The notes under the pieces were generated by a model. It made no database searches. It saw only the letters and a list, made by a program, of their open reading frames with translations, and had not been told where the DNA came from. From the NCBI GenBank assembly GCA_903866255.1, contig CAIPMW010000043.1, positions 1-64,000 on the forward strand: a stretch of 64,000 bases of DNA, written 5' to 3'. Made by a program: the position numbers and the translations under genes. Positions within the stretch are counted from its first letter, which is position 1. Each line of letters opens with the position of its first letter. Origin of the DNA: an uncultured Chlorobiaceae bacterium (GTDB lineage Bacteria > Bacteroidota > Chlorobiia > Chlorobiales > Chlorobiaceae). Positions 24,161 to 34,867 of this stretch are shown in pieces.

Positions 24161-26260
24161 ATGAACAGCCCTTCCGTTCACGAGGCCCATAAGCTGATGC
24201 AATATATCAGCGATGCGATCGGCTCAATCCGTGATCCCCAGGAGCTCTTTCGTACAGTTATCGACAAGCTTCATCTTGTCTTTGAGTTTGATTCCGCCGT
24301 CATCATTACTTTCGACAAGGAGAGTCGGTACAGTGATGTTTTTTTTGAAATGCTGCGATTTCAGCTTCCCGAAACGTTTGATCGCCAAAAGAGGCTGATT
24401 GCTGGTTCGTGGATTGAGCCCCATCTTGGAGATCTGTCGGTTACGGTTATCACGATTGATGAGGCGCTTGAGCGTTACACTGCGGATGTTCCGCTCTTGC
24501 AGATGCTCCGTGAGCTCGGCATGCGGCAGGTGGTGCTTTCGCCGTTGCGCACGGGAGGCAAGGTGATTGGTTTTCTCTGTTTTGTTTCAAAGGATAAAAA
24601 GAGCTGGTCAGAGAGTGAAAAAGAGCTTCTTGCAACGCTTTCATCACCGGTTGCCGTTGGAGTAAGTAATGCCCTGGCCTACGAGGCTCTTCGGCAGCGT
24701 GAAGCGCAGACTGCCATGCAGCTTGCGGTCAACAATGCACTGCTCACCATCAAGGATCGTGGCAGGATGCTTTTGGCGGTCTGCGAGCAGATTGACAAGC
24801 TGGTGCCCTGTACTTTTCTGGGCATTCGTGTCATGGGCGAAGATGGGAGCTACCGCATTTTTGATAGTTTTATGCGTAACGGTGGCGGCGGCTTCGTGCC
24901 AGTCTCTCCGGTTGATATGCTTGCTGTTGATGATATTGAGGAGATTTCGAGGGAGAGTTTTTCCCTGATTTTCAATCCGGGCTGCTTTTGTGGTGAATCG
25001 TTTCTCAGGCTTTGTGGAGAGTTCAGGATTCTGGCGCTGGTCAAAGAACGGTTCGGCATCTGCTCCCTGCTCACCGTTCCGCTCTGGGATACGCCGGGTA
25101 GCCGGGCCGGGCTCATCATCTCCGATGCATCCCGTTCATTTGAAGAGCATGACCAGATGACGGTAAGTCTGATTGTTCCCCAGCTCTCCCTCGCTCTGCA
25201 GAACTACCTTGCTTTTGAGGAGATTGATGAACTTCGTCGAAAGCTCGAACGTGAACGTACCTGCCTGATTGAAGAGATCAAGGCAGCTCATAATTTTGAG
25301 GAGATTATCGGCAACAGCGCCCCCCTGGCAGCAGTATTGCGTCGGGTCAGTCAAGTGGCCCCGACTGATGCCACCGTGCTGATTCAGGGTGAGACCGGGA
25401 CCGGCAAGGAGCTGTTTGCCCGTGCCCTTCACAATCTTTCAACCAGGAAAAAGCGTGCGCTGATCAAGATCAACTGCGCCACCCTGCCAGCACCGCTCAT
25501 TGAATCCGAGCTTTTCGGCCACGAAAAAGGGAGTTTTACGGGTGCCACAGAGCGGCGGATCGGCAAGTTTGAACTGGCTGAGGGGGGAACTATTTTTCTG
25601 GATGAAATTGGTGAGCTTCCCCTTGAGCTTCAAGCAAAGCTGCTGCGTGTGCTTCAGGAGCGTGAACTGGAACGATTGGGTGGACGGCAGGTGATTAAGG
25701 TTGATGTTCGGGTTATTGCGGCGACCAATCGTGATCTGGCCCGCGAGGTTGCTGAAGGGCGCTTTCGCGAAGATCTTTTTTTCCGACTCAACGTTTTTCC
25801 TTTGACTATTCCGCCACTCAGCGAACGTCGGGAGGATATCCCCATGCTCGCCACCCATTTTGCAGCAAAATGTTCAAGGGAGTTCGGCAAACCTCTTCGT
25901 TCTTTCCGGGAGAGCGACATGAATCGTCTGGTTGGACGAGAGTGGAAAGGCAATGTCCGCGAACTTGGCCACCTGATCGAGCAGGCCGTTATCCTTTCCG
26001 ATGGTTCTACGCTTGATTTCTCAACAATACTCTCTTCCTCTGCACCCGCATCAGCGCTTCAGGCAGCCGGTCGTACCAGAACAATGAGCGATTTTGAAAA
26101 CGATGTAGCCGTGATGGAGCGAGAGTTGATTCTTGATGTTCTCAGTCGTTCAAAAGGGAGGGTGAGTGGCGTTGGCGGAGCCGCCGAGCAGCTCGCCATG
26201 CATCCAAAAACCCTCTATTCTCGTTTGGAGAAGCTTGGTCTCAGCAAACGATATCAATAG
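24161..26260 (+). CDS. Sigma-54-dependent activator with GAF domains
   Basis: 699 residues. Two GAF-like sensory regions (about 15-180 and 190-350), a linker helix, then the AAA+ sigma-54 activation domain: Walker A GETGTGKE near 409, GSFTGA (the sigma-54 contact loop, normally GAFTGA) near 456, Walker [13 protein letters not shown]-terminal Fis-type helix-turn-helix (about 655-695) binds DNA. It resembles FhlA-type regulators. It is divergent from the efflux operon with its sigma-54 promoter, so it probably activates that pump in response to a small ligand bound by GAF. Confidence 0.9.
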   Translation: MNSPSVHEAHKLMQYISDAIGSIRDPQELFRTVIDKLHLVFEFDSAVIITFDKESRYSDVFFEMLRFQLPETFDRQKRLIAGSWIEPHLGDLSVTVITIDEALERYTADVPLLQMLRELGMRQVVLSPLRTGGKVIGFLCFVSKDKKSWSESEKELLATLSSPVAVGVSNALAYEALRQREAQTAMQLAVNNALLTIKDRGRMLLAVCEQIDKLVPCTFLGIRVMGEDGSYRIFDSFMRNGGGGFVPVSPVDMLAVDDIEEISRESFSLIFNPGCFCGESFLRLCGEFRILALVKERFGICSLLTVPLWDTPGSRAGLIISDASRSFEEHDQMTVSLIVPQLSLALQNYLAFEEIDELRRKLERERTCLIEEIKAAHNFEEIIGNSAPLAAVLRRVSQVAPTDATVLIQGETGTGKELFARALHNLSTRKKRALIKINCATLPAPLIESELFGHEKGSFTGATERRIGKFELAEGGTIFLDEIGELPLELQAKLLRVLQERELERLGGRQVIKVDVRVIAATNRDLAREVAEGRFREDLFFRLNVFPLTIPPLSERREDIPMLATHFAAKCSREFGKPLRSFRESDMNRLVGREWKGNVRELGHLIEQAVILSDGSTLDFSTILSSSAPASALQAAGRTRTMSDFENDVAVMERELILDVLSRSKGRVSGVGGAAEQLAMHPKTLYSRLEKLGLSKRYQ

Positions 26261-26322
26261 TCGTTTGCCGAAGAGTAGGCCATGGAGTATCCGGCCTGTG
26301 CCTCTGAACGACGAAATGATGC

Positions 26323-29154
26323 TTAATGAGCCTCCAGCCAGTTTTTTCCAATGCCGATATCGACCTCAACAGGAACAGTTTTAAGTCCACAAGTTACCGC
26401 AGCATTAATCATTGCTTGTTCCACCAGACGTGAAAGCGGCTCTTTTTCCGCATCGGTTGTCTCAAAGAGCAGCTCATCATGCACTTGCAGCAGCATGACC
26501 GAGTGCATCTGCTTCTCACGCATCCGCATACTGCAGAGGTTCATGGCGCATTTGATGATGTCTGCCGCTGTTCCCTGAATCGGGGTATTCATGGCGGCCC
26601 GTTCGGCCGCTTTCTGCACGTTAGTATTGCGGCTGTTGAGGTCGGCGATATACCGGCGCCGTCCGAGAAGCGTTGAGACGTAGCCGCTCTGTTTTCCCGC
26701 TTCAATAATGCTGAGCAGTGCATTGAAGAGGCCGGGATATTTGGCTTTATAGGTGTCGATGATGATTTTTGCCTCTTTCTGTGGAATATTGAGCCGTTTG
26801 GCGAGCCCGAATGGCATGATGCCATAGAGTACCCCGAAATTTACCTCCTTTGCCTTGCGTCGCATATCGCCGGTAATCTCATCAAGCCCAAAAATCACTC
26901 TCGCTGTGGCGGTGTGAATATCTTCATGGTTGCGGAATGCTTCAATAAGCTGAGGGTCACCCGATATTTCCGCAGCTATCCGAAGCTCAATCTGTGAGTA
27001 ATCAGCCGACAGCAGCCACTTTTCAGGGGTTGAGGGGATAAAGGCGCGGCGGATCTCCTTACCGAGCGGCGTGCGAACAGGGATGTTCTGCAGGTTCGGA
27101 TTGGAGGATGAGAGCCGGCCCGTTGCGGTAATAAACTGGTTGAACGATGTATGTACCCTGCCGGTTACCGGGTTGACCATCCTGGGCAAGGCATCGATAT
27201 AGGTGCCCTTGAGTTTCTGGAGACTCCGGTATTCGAGGAGATCGCTGGCTATCGGATGCTGGCCAGCAAGCTCCTCAAGCACCTCCACGTTGGTTGAAAA
27301 GCCTGTTTTGGTGGTTTTTCTTGTCGGGAGTCGAAGGACGTTAAAGAGGATATGCGAAAGCTGTTTCGGAGAATCAATGTTGAACGTGGAGCCCGCTGCC
27401 CCAAAAATCTTTTCGGTCAGCAGCTCAAGCTCTTTTTGAGCGGTAACGGAGGCTTGTGCAAGATGTGCCGAGTCGATAGTGACACCCGCATATTCCATGG
27501 CAGCCAATACGGAGACGAGAGGGAACTCTATTTTTTCGCAGATCCAGAGCAGCTCTTTTTCTCCTTCAAGCTTTTTGCGGAACACGTTTTCGAGCTGAAG
27601 GGCAAGATCGGCATCCTGACAGGCATAGTCCGACAGCTTTTGCGGATCCACGTCAAAAATATGCAGTTTCGCTTTTCCTGTGCCGACCAGTTCATCAAAG
27701 GTCGTTGTCTGATAACCGAGATACTGTGCCGCCAGATCATCAAGATTGTGTTTCTCTTCAGGGTTGAGCACATAGCTGGCAAGCATGGTGTCAAATCCAA
27801 CCGGCGAAAGATCAATCCCGTATTTTTTCAGAACGAGGATGTCGTATTTGAGGTTTTGACCACTTTTCGGAAGTGATGGATTTTCAAGCAGAGGCCTGAG
27901 AAGTTCCAGCGTCTCTTTCCGGTCAAGGGAACTCTGCGAAAAAGAGATAAAGTGCGCTCTCCTCGCTTCGATGGAGATTGAGACACCTGCCAGTTCAGCT
28001 TCAAAGGTATCAAGACTGGTTGTTTCGGTGTCAACAGCGATGCGTGAAGCGCCGTGCAGTGATGCTATCAGCTTGTTCAGTTTTTCTCTTGTATCAACGC
28101 GCGTATAGTCACCTTCCAGTTGCGGTGAGCGTAGTGCGGGTTTGACCTCTGCGGGCGGATCGATCGGGTATTCCTGGATTGGCTCTTCTCCGCCAGGGTT
28201 TTGTAGCAGCGCCTCGAAAATGGCTGGTATTCTCAAGGCAATGGATTTGAATCCAAGCTTTTGCAGCAGCCGTACAAGTTTGGTGCGATCCGGTAATCCA
28301 CAGGCGAGATCGTTCAGGGTAGAGTCAATGTGCAGATCGGTGCGTATGGTGACCAGTTGTGTGATAAGCTCCAGACGTGGCAGAAAATCTTCAAGGCTTT
28401 GCCGGGTTTTTGGGGCAATGCGGTCGAGATTGCTGTAGATATTTTGCAGCGAATGGTACTTATTGAGCAGGGTTGAGGCCGTTTTTGGCCCGATACCTTT
28501 GGCTCCGGGAATATTGTCCGATGTGTCGCCGGTCAGCGCCAGAAACTGGGTGAAAAGCTCAGGCACAACGCCAAAGTGTTCGGCAATCTCGGTTTTTCCC
28601 AGCAGCTCCAGCTCATTCTGGTTTTTACCCGGTTTGAGCATTTTTACTCCGTCATGAACAAGCTGGGCAAGATCCTTGTCGGGGGTAACAATGTAGACAC
28701 GGCATGCATCTTCAAACTTTTTTGCAGCGGTGCCGATAAGATCGTCGGCTTCGTAGCCGGGAGTTTTGATGAGTGGAATGTTGAAGGCATCCAGCAGTTC
28801 AAAAACCACATCAAGCTGCATGATCAGCTCTTCCGGCGGCGCTGCCCGATTGGCTTTGTAGGCAGGAAACAGATCGTGCCGAAAGGTCTTTTCCTTGCTG
28901 TCAAACACTGCAGCGAGATAGTGTGGTTTATAGGTTTCAATAATTTTAAGCAAGGCTGTCACAAAACCATAGATTGCGCCGGTTGGCATTCCCTCAGCGC
29001 TTGTCATACCGGCTCGTTGCAGGGCAAAAAAAGCGCGGTAGAGCATTGCCATTCCATCAATCAGAAAGAGTGCGGGCTTTTCGTGGATAACGGCTGGCAC
29101 ATGACTCTTCACCGGTTCGTCGGAAAGGAAAAAATCAAGTTGTCGGTTGTTCAT
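26323..29154 (-). CDS. polA: DNA polymerase I
   Basis: 943 residues, the full three-domain form. N-terminal 5'-3' flap nuclease (about 28-310: LFLIDGMAMLYRAFFA, GDTSDNIPGAKGIGPKTA), 3'-5' proofreading exonuclease (about 355-530: RIAVDTETTSLD, so the metal-binding D-x-E is kept), and family A polymerase (LLSADYSQIELRIAAEISGD motif A, RRKAKEVNFGVLYG O-helix, QVHDELLFE motif C). It fills gaps and removes RNA primers. It starts inside the end of pheA (4-nt overlap). Confidence 0.97.
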   Translation of the reverse strand: MNNRQLDFFLSDEPVKSHVPAVIHEKPALFLIDGMAMLYRAFFALQRAGMTSAEGMPTGAIYGFVTALLKIIETYKPHYLAAVFDSKEKTFRHDLFPAYKANRAAPPEELIMQLDVVFELLDAFNIPLIKTPGYEADDLIGTAAKKFEDACRVYIVTPDKDLAQLVHDGVKMLKPGKNQNELELLGKTEIAEHFGVVPELFTQFLALTGDTSDNIPGAKGIGPKTASTLLNKYHSLQNIYSNLDRIAPKTRQSLEDFLPRLELITQLVTIRTDLHIDSTLNDLACGLPDRTKLVRLLQKLGFKSIALRIPAIFEALLQNPGGEEPIQEYPIDPPAEVKPALRSPQLEGDYTRVDTREKLNKLIASLHGASRIAVDTETTSLDTFEAELAGVSISIEARRAHFISFSQSSLDRKETLELLRPLLENPSLPKSGQNLKYDILVLKKYGIDLSPVGFDTMLASYVLNPEEKHNLDDLAAQYLGYQTTTFDELVGTGKAKLHIFDVDPQKLSDYACQDADLALQLENVFRKKLEGEKELLWICEKIEFPLVSVLAAMEYAGVTIDSAHLAQASVTAQKELELLTEKIFGAAGSTFNIDSPKQLSHILFNVLRLPTRKTTKTGFSTNVEVLEELAGQHPIASDLLEYRSLQKLKGTYIDALPRMVNPVTGRVHTSFNQFITATGRLSSSNPNLQNIPVRTPLGKEIRRAFIPSTPEKWLLSADYSQIELRIAAEISGDPQLIEAFRNHEDIHTATARVIFGLDEITGDMRRKAKEVNFGVLYGIMPFGLAKRLNIPQKEAKIIIDTYKAKYPGLFNALLSIIEAGKQSGYVSTLLGRRRYIADLNSRNTNVQKAAERAAMNTPIQGTAADIIKCAMNLCSMRMREKQMHSVMLLQVHDELLFETTDAEKEPLSRLVEQAMINAAVTCGLKTVPVEVDIGIGKNWLEAH

Positions 29155-30002
29155 GCTGGTATGACCCCGTAACTTCCAAGAACATTCACCATGGTGGCGA
29201 ATTCCCGGAGATGGTTGAGGGCATTGTGAATATTGGGATCCTCCTGATGGCCGATAAAATCGACATAAAAGAGGTAGTCGAAGGCCTTTTTTCTGAACGG
29301 CCTCGACTCAATTTTGGTCAGGTCAATAGTGCGCATGGCAAAGGTGGCCAGCGCCTTGAAGAGCGAGCCCTGCTCGTTGGGAAGAGCAAAGGCAATGGAT
29401 GTTTTGTGTTGCGATGTATCAAGTGTTGATGAAATTTGAGCAAGTCGCAGCGGGTCGGGGTTTTCGGTATGAGTAATACAGAAAAAACGGGTGATGTTCC
29501 ACTCTTCGTCGGCAAGGTTCTCCTTCAGGATTTCGAGTCCGTAGAGCTCCCCTGCTCTTTTTGATGCAATGGCAAGCTTGGCGGGATCTTTTTCAGCGGC
29601 AATCATTTTTGCGCTCCCGGCAGTATCATAAGCAGCCTTTGCCTTGAGATGCTTGTGTGTGGCAAAAAAATTTCGACATTGGGCAAGCGCCTGTGGGTGA
29701 GAGAGTACCTTGAGCGCATGCTCTACTGAAGCCTCTTTGATCCCAAGCAGACAGTGCTCAACCTTGACAAAGGTTTCGGCTGCAATGGTGACAGGATGCT
29801 GGAGCAGAAGGTCATAGTTCTGATGAATACTGCCACCAAGTGAATTTTCGATGGGGATGACCGCATAATCGACCTGCCTCTGTTCAACAGCAGCAAAGAC
29901 CTCTTCGAATGATTCGCAAGGTTTGGGCTCTCCAATCCGGAGCGCAGCGATTTCACTATATGCTCCAGGTTCTCCCTGATAGGCGATCATCAAGTTTGTC
30001 AT
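29151..30002 (-). CDS. pheA: Prephenate dehydratase
   Basis: 283 residues: periplasmic-binding-like catalytic domain (about 1-180; IAYQGEPGAYSE, IPIENSLGGSIHQNYDLL, YDTAGSAK) and a C-terminal ACT domain (about 195-275; KTSIAFALPNEQGSLFKALATFA, then LTKIESRPF, the phenylalanine-binding site). It makes phenylpyruvate for phenylalanine synthesis, with feedback control through the ACT domain. It has no chorismate mutase part. First gene of a pair with polA. Confidence 0.96.
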   Translation of the reverse strand: MTNLMIAYQGEPGAYSEIAALRIGEPKPCESFEEVFAAVEQRQVDYAVIPIENSLGGSIHQNYDLLLQHPVTIAAETFVKVEHCLLGIKEASVEHALKVLSHPQALAQCRNFFATHKHLKAKAAYDTAGSAKMIAAEKDPAKLAIASKRAGELYGLEILKENLADEEWNITRFFCITHTENPDPLRLAQISSTLDTSQHKTSIAFALPNEQGSLFKALATFAMRTIDLTKIESRPFRKKAFDYLFYVDFIGHQEDPNIHNALNHLREFATMVNVLGSYGVIPA

Positions 30003-30120
30003 TGTTTTTGCTTGTTGTTAACTTGTGCGAATGGCCAGCGTTTTGATTTTATTTAAAGAAAATAAATCTATTATCATAGGCGTGGTTATCGGAGGATTAA
30101 CAAATCAGCAGTTTTTTATC

Positions 30121-30873
30121 ATGTCAGGACATAGCAAGTGGGCAACAATTAAAAGGAAAAAGGCTGTAACTGACCAGAAGCGGGGCAGCTTGTTTACCAA
30201 ACTGGTCAAAGAGATTACCATTGCAGCCAAGATGGGAGGAGGTGATCCCGCAGGCAATCCACGTCTCAGGCTTGCCATTGATACCGCAAGAGACAACTCC
30301 ATGCCGATGGATAATATCCAGCGTGCCATCAAGAAAGGGACGGGAGAGCTTGAAGGTGTTATATGGGATGAAATTACCTATGAAGGCTATGGCCCGGCAG
30401 GTATTGCCCTGATTATTGAAACAGCAACGGATAATCGTAACCGGACGGTTGCTGATCTCCGTCATATTATGAGCCGCAATAATGGTTCTCTTGGTGAAGG
30501 CGGCAGCGTTGCGTGGATGTTCCAGCGCAAGGGGACTCTGGATGTGCTGAAATCGCTGGCGAGTGAGGATCTCCTCATGGAGACGCTTCTGGATGCTGGT
30601 CTTGAAGATCTCAGCGGGGATAGTGACGACTATTTTACCGTTACCACCGATATCAAGGAGCTTCAAACAGCAAAACAGGCGCTTGACACGGCCAAAATTG
30701 CTTATGAGAATGCCAGGATAGATCTGGTGCCTGAAAATTATATTGAACTCGAAGCCGAGGATGCCCGGAAAGTGATCAAGCTGATCGATGCCCTTGAGAG
30801 TAATGATGATGTGCAGTCGGTGTACAGCAATATGGAGATCAGCGAGAGTGCAATGGACAGTTTAAACGAGTAG
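30121..30873 (+). CDS. yebC: YebC/TACO1-family protein
   Basis: 250 residues starting [16 protein letters not shown], the fixed start of this family. The frame is open upstream to 30025 but family length supports 30121. Three-domain fold with acidic central region ([20 protein letters not shown]). Members are described as translation factors acting on poly-proline stalls or as DNA-binding regulators. In many bacteria it precedes ruvC, as here with a 3-nt gap. Confidence 0.95.
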   Translation: MSGHSKWATIKRKKAVTDQKRGSLFTKLVKEITIAAKMGGGDPAGNPRLRLAIDTARDNSMPMDNIQRAIKKGTGELEGVIWDEITYEGYGPAGIALIIETATDNRNRTVADLRHIMSRNNGSLGEGGSVAWMFQRKGTLDVLKSLASEDLLMETLLDAGLEDLSGDSDDYFTVTTDIKELQTAKQALDTAKIAYENARIDLVPENYIELEAEDARKVIKLIDALESNDDVQSVYSNMEISESAMDSLNE

Positions 30874-30876
30874 AGG

Positions 30877-31440
30877 ATGGTTGTTCTCGGGATTGATCCC
30901 GGAAGTCTGAATACCGGTTATGGTGTTATTCGTCATGACTCTCGGTTTTTTTCTGTACTGGTGTGTGGAGTTATCCGGCTGCACTCCAGTAAAAGTCATC
31001 CCGAGCGAATTGGGCAGATATATCGTGAACTCGAACAGGTGATTGTTGATTTCAAACCTGAACGAGTGGCCCTTGAGACCGCTTTTCTCAGCAGAAATGT
31101 GCAGTCGGCCCTGAAACTGGGTCAAGTGCGGGGAGCGGTTATTGCGCTGGCGATGAATTCTCATCTCTCTCTGCGCGAGTATGCCCCACGGGAGGTGAAG
31201 TCGGCGATTACCGGCAGAGGGGCGGCCAGCAAGGAGCAGGTTGCGTTTATGGTGGCCAGAATGCTTGGTATTGCAGAGCCCCCCAAGCCTTATGATGTTA
31301 CCGATGCGCTCGGCATCGCGCTGTGTGATCTCCTCAGGGGTGAGAGTCGCCAGTCTCCATTGCCTGAGAGAAAGGGACGGAAGGGGGGAGCAAGCTGGTC
31401 GCAGTTTGTGAGCGCGTCGCCCGACAAGGTCATCCGGTAG
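30877..31440 (+). CDS. ruvC: Holliday junction resolvase RuvC
   Basis: 187 residues. Catalytic acids are in place: [15 protein letters not shown] (first Asp), [23 protein letters not shown] (Glu), and [14 protein letters not shown] (the last two Asp). It nicks four-way junctions made by RuvAB. Coupled to yebC. Confidence 0.96.
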   Translation: MVVLGIDPGSLNTGYGVIRHDSRFFSVLVCGVIRLHSSKSHPERIGQIYRELEQVIVDFKPERVALETAFLSRNVQSALKLGQVRGAVIALAMNSHLSLREYAPREVKSAITGRGAASKEQVAFMVARMLGIAEPPKPYDVTDALGIALCDLLRGESRQSPLPERKGRKGGASWSQFVSASPDKVIR

Positions 31441-31513
31441 TTTCCAGGCAGTGAATGAAGAAGTTTCTTATCTTGTGAAGAGCTGATATGATACAATAAC
31501 TAAACGCACCACT

Positions 31514-32068
31514 GTGAAAGGTCGTATCTTTAATCTGCCGAATTCTCTCAGTTTTTTGAGAATACTTTTGATCCCCTGGTTTCTCTACTATTATCACAAT
31601 GGCCATTTCAACATTGCGATTGCCATTATGATTGTGGCCGTTCTTTCTGACTGGTTTGACGGTCGGGTAGCACGATGGACCAATGAGGTCTCGGAAATGG
31701 GGAAAATCATTGACCCGCTTGCCGACAAGCTTTGCCTTGCAAGTGTGGCCATATATTTTTTCTGGATTAATCAGCTTCCCCTCTGGTTTGTTCTCTTTGC
31801 CGTGTTGAGGGATATTCTGATTTTTATCGGCGCCGGATATGTGAAATTACACTACTCTGTGGTAACAACATCACTCTGGCCAGGAAAATGGGCCGTAGGT
31901 TTTGTGTCGATGCTCTTTATTGTTATGGCCTGGCCTCTTCCCGTTTTGAAGCTTTATCCCCTCAAGGAGATCTTCTTATTCCTCTCCACAGTGACACTTT
32001 CATACTCTTTTTTTCAGTATTGCGTAAGATTCTACAGGATTCACAAGGGCATGAATTACAGAGCATGA
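31514..32068 (+). CDS. pgsA: CDP-diacylglycerol-glycerol-3-phosphate phosphatidyltransferase
   Basis: 184 residues with a GTG start. Signature of CDP-alcohol phosphatidyltransferases, D-G-x2-A-R-x8-G-x3-D-x3-D, is seen as DWFDGRVARWTNEVSEMGKIIDPLADK at about 51-77. Several membrane segments. It catalyses the committed step to phosphatidylglycerol, the main anionic lipid of the chlorosome-bearing membrane. Confidence 0.9.
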   Translation: MKGRIFNLPNSLSFLRILLIPWFLYYYHNGHFNIAIAIMIVAVLSDWFDGRVARWTNEVSEMGKIIDPLADKLCLASVAIYFFWINQLPLWFVLFAVLRDILIFIGAGYVKLHYSVVTTSLWPGKWAVGFVSMLFIVMAWPLPVLKLYPLKEIFLFLSTVTLSYSFFQYCVRFYRIHKGMNYRA

Positions 32069-32123
32069 ATTGAAAAAAAAGTTTTCGCAGCACTTGTTTT
32101 TCTCAATATTTCTATAAGCCTAT

Positions 32124-32140
32124 ATATCTCATAGAGATAT
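32124..32140. promoter_or_regulatory. 17-bp palindrome in the pgsA-lpxC gap
   Basis: ATATCTC-ATA-GAGATAT, a perfect 7-bp inverted repeat in an AT-rich stretch downstream of pgsA. It could be an operator or chance; it has no T-tract and no clear target gene. The rest of 32069-32284 shows no gene. Confidence 0.3.
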
Positions 32141-32284
32141 TGATAACTTTATTTTACACAGGACGAATCAGTCGAAGCCGCCACTTAACTCATTTTTTTA
32201 ATTAGAGTTAATTTTTTCGATGGGCGCGGTTTTTCTATATCAAGAATGTTGATAACTTGTTGATGGAATGTGGGGAATATGTTT

Positions 32285-32317
32285 GAAGCGCCCTTGATCC
32301 CTGCGGACGGGCGCTTC
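32285..32317 (-). terminator. Stem-loop after lpxC-fabZ
   Basis: GAAGCGCCC (32285-32293) pairs with GGGCGCTTC (32309-32317). It starts 14 nt past the stop codon of lpxC-fabZ. The following tract is only weakly T-rich. Confidence 0.6.
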
Positions 32318-32330
32318 ATAACTGGTTGTG

Positions 32331-33728
32331 TTACTTGCTTTTTGGTACAACAGTGGCCATAAGGGAGGCTTCGCATGCAAGCTCGCCCCGGACGTATGCT
32401 TTGGCATCAAACTGGCAGACATTTCTGCGCCGATTGGTAACAACAGCCTCAATGACAAGCGTATCGCCGGGAAGCACCGGTTTGCGGAAACGGGCCTTGT
32501 CGATCCCCATGAAGTAAACCACACTCTCCTGGATATTATTATTGCCATTGAGCATCATGATGCCTCCTGTCTGGGCCATGGCCTCAAGGATGAGAACTCC
32601 AGGCATGATGGGGTTTCCCGGAAAATGGCCCTGAAAGAAGGGCTCGTTCATCGTCACGTTTTTGATCGACACTATTTTTTCATCAAGTTTGAACTCAACA
32701 ATTTTGTCGATCAGCAAAAATGGGTAGCGGTGTGGCAGTATTTTTTGAATGGCGTTGATATCAAAAATAACGCCAGCTTTTTTATCATGTTGATACTGCC
32801 TGGCGAGCTTGTTGCGATCGGCATATTTTTTGAGTTGTCTTACAAATTCAACATTAGATGCGTGACCGGGACGGGCGGCAAGTACCTGGGCCTGTAATGG
32901 CATACCCAGAAGAGCCATGTCGCCGAGAAGGTCGAGGAGTTTATGGCGGGCGGGTTCGTTGGCAAAGCGCAGTTCACGGTTGTTGAGGATACCATTTTTA
33001 CCAAGGAAAATACTCTCGTTACCCATTTTTTTCCCGAGAGCGTCAAGCTCCTCCTTCTTCATCTCTTTGTCGATGATGACAATTGCATTGTCAATATCAC
33101 CACCCTTTATAATTCCCTGGTTTGCAAGTCCCTCAACCTCACTGAGAAAACAGAATGTTCTGGAGGCGGAGAACTCCGTTACAAATTCCTTGTCGAGGTT
33201 AAAAAGCCCTGAGTGCTGTGAGCCGAGCGCCGGATTTTTATAATCCACCATCACTGTAACCCTGAAGCTGTCAAGAGGCAGTGCTACAATATCAACATTG
33301 TTGTCTGCATCATGGTATTCAATGGTCTCATCAATAACCAGGTAGTTTTTAGGCTCATCCTGTTCCAGGAATCCGGCCTCAATCAGCGCTTCGGCAAAAG
33401 GATGGGAGCTGCCATCCATAACAGGAGGTTCGGGGCCGCTCATTTCTATACGACAATTATCAATTTGCAGGCCGTACAGCGCGGCAAGTACATGCTCGGT
33501 GGTATTAATTTTGATACCATTCAAGGCAATGGTGGTCCCCCGAAGAACATCGACGACATTTTCAATCAGCGCCGGTATTTCTGGACTGTTTTCAATATCG
33601 GTGCGTACAAAACGGTATCCATAATTGACTGGCGCCGGTTTGAAGGTGATAATACATTTTTCGCCGGTGTGTAGCCCGGTTCCACAGAGAGAAATCTCAT
33701 TTTGAATCGAGCGCTGATGAATGAGCAT
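32331..33728 (-). CDS. lpxC-fabZ: LpxC-FabZ fusion
   Basis: 465 residues, two enzymes in one chain. Residues 1 to about 300 are LpxC, the zinc deacetylase committing to lipid A ([11 protein letters not shown] and [15 protein letters not shown] carry ligands). Residues about 320-465 are FabZ, the 3-hydroxyacyl-ACP dehydratase ([13 protein letters not shown] with the catalytic His, [19 protein letters not shown]). The fusion is known in Bacteroidetes and Chlorobi and joins two enzymes that compete for hydroxyacyl-ACP. Confidence 0.97.
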   Translation of the reverse strand: MLIHQRSIQNEISLCGTGLHTGEKCIITFKPAPVNYGYRFVRTDIENSPEIPALIENVVDVLRGTTIALNGIKINTTEHVLAALYGLQIDNCRIEMSGPEPPVMDGSSHPFAEALIEAGFLEQDEPKNYLVIDETIEYHDADNNVDIVALPLDSFRVTVMVDYKNPALGSQHSGLFNLDKEFVTEFSASRTFCFLSEVEGLANQGIIKGGDIDNAIVIIDKEMKKEELDALGKKMGNESIFLGKNGILNNRELRFANEPARHKLLDLLGDMALLGMPLQAQVLAARPGHASNVEFVRQLKKYADRNKLARQYQHDKKAGVIFDINAIQKILPHRYPFLLIDKIVEFKLDEKIVSIKNVTMNEPFFQGHFPGNPIMPGVLILEAMAQTGGIMMLNGNNNIQESVVYFMGIDKARFRKPVLPGDTLVIEAVVTNRRRNVCQFDAKAYVRGELACEASLMATVVPKSK

Positions 33729-33862
33729 AGTATAATCGTTGCTCCTGAGCGGTTAAGCCGGGCAGGAAATGGACGCAAATTGTAATGTCTGTAAAAATGC
33801 AGGTGTTCAAGATACAAAAGAAGAGTCTTCTGTTCAAATCAGGTGTAACCAAGGGCCTGTTT

Positions 33863-34669
33863 TTACTCTTGTGTATGAAAATGTTTCAATACTTTTTCAA
33901 GCAGCAGAGGGTGGGTAATCGGGCTGCCAGCGAGAATGCTTTGCCCTCTGAAAATATCACTGTTTCCGGAAAAATCGGTAACAATTCCTCCTGCTTCACG
34001 AACAAGCAGTACCCCTGCGGCAAAATCCCAAGGTGAGAGTTTATATTCCCAGAAGCCGTCAAAGCGCCCGCAGGCAGTGTACGCCAGGTCAATAGCTGCC
34101 GAGCCAGCGCGGCGTATTCCGGCAGAGTCGTGAATAACATCTCTCAGCATTTCGAGCGCGGCATCGAGATAGTGGTATTCACTGAATGGCAGGCCGGTTG
34201 CCATCAAAAAGCTCTCTTTGTCTGTTCGACTGGAAATGGTGATTTTATTACCGTTCAGAAATGCTCCCTGACCTCGTTCAGCAGTAAAAAGCTCCTGCAG
34301 GAGAGGCTGAAAGACAACACCGGTGAGCAGCTCATTATTGCTGTCGCGCAGTGCTATGCTTATAGAAAAAACAGGAAAAGAGTGAATAAAGTTAAGCGTG
34401 CCGTCAAGGGGATCAACAATCCATGTTCGTCCTGAAGAGCCCTTCATGTCGGTACCCTCTTCGCAGAGCATACTGTCGTCAGGAAAACTTTCAGCGATAA
34501 TTGAGCTGATTGCAGCCTCACACGCTTTGTCCACATCGGTTACAAAATCCTTGAACCTCTTGCTGTGTATTTCAGGATGAGAGAGTTCTCCAAATTTTTC
34601 AAGGGTGATAGCTCCGGCCGCCCGGGCTGCTCTGGTGGCGGTTTGCAGCTCATTGCTTGTTTCTTTCAT
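33863..34669 (-). CDS. suhB: Inositol monophosphatase family protein
   Basis: 268 residues from the ATG at 34669; an upstream ATG at 34705 is possible but the family aligns from the second. Metal-site motifs: EEGTDMKG (residues near 68), WIVDPLDGTLNFIHSFP and WDFAAGVLLVREAGG (motif B). A Mg-dependent phosphatase of inositol-1-phosphate or a related sugar phosphate; substrate not fixed by sequence. Confidence 0.92.
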   Translation of the reverse strand: MKETSNELQTATRAARAAGAITLEKFGELSHPEIHSKRFKDFVTDVDKACEAAISSIIAESFPDDSMLCEEGTDMKGSSGRTWIVDPLDGTLNFIHSFPVFSISIALRDSNNELLTGVVFQPLLQELFTAERGQGAFLNGNKITISSRTDKESFLMATGLPFSEYHYLDAALEMLRDVIHDSAGIRRAGSAAIDLAYTACGRFDGFWEYKLSPWDFAAGVLLVREAGGIVTDFSGNSDIFRGQSILAGSPITHPLLLEKVLKHFHTQE

Positions 34670-34867
34670 GCAACGATAATGATTGTATATTAAACAGGTG
34701 GCCAATATACCATTTCTTTTTTGTAAAAGGGGGGAGACAGGTCACATCGGTGCTATAGTTTTTATATTCCAGCAAGATGAGAATGCCTCCATGGGAATTA
34801 ACAAAAGAGGGCAGGTGTTCGTTAGTCGAATACAATAACTGGTGTTAACATTTTGAACAAAATTATT

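Noticed and set aside
32240-32280. DnaA-box-like TTATCAACA, possible origin
   Set aside because: Only one clear near-match, no cluster of boxes, no dnaA or dnaN nearby.
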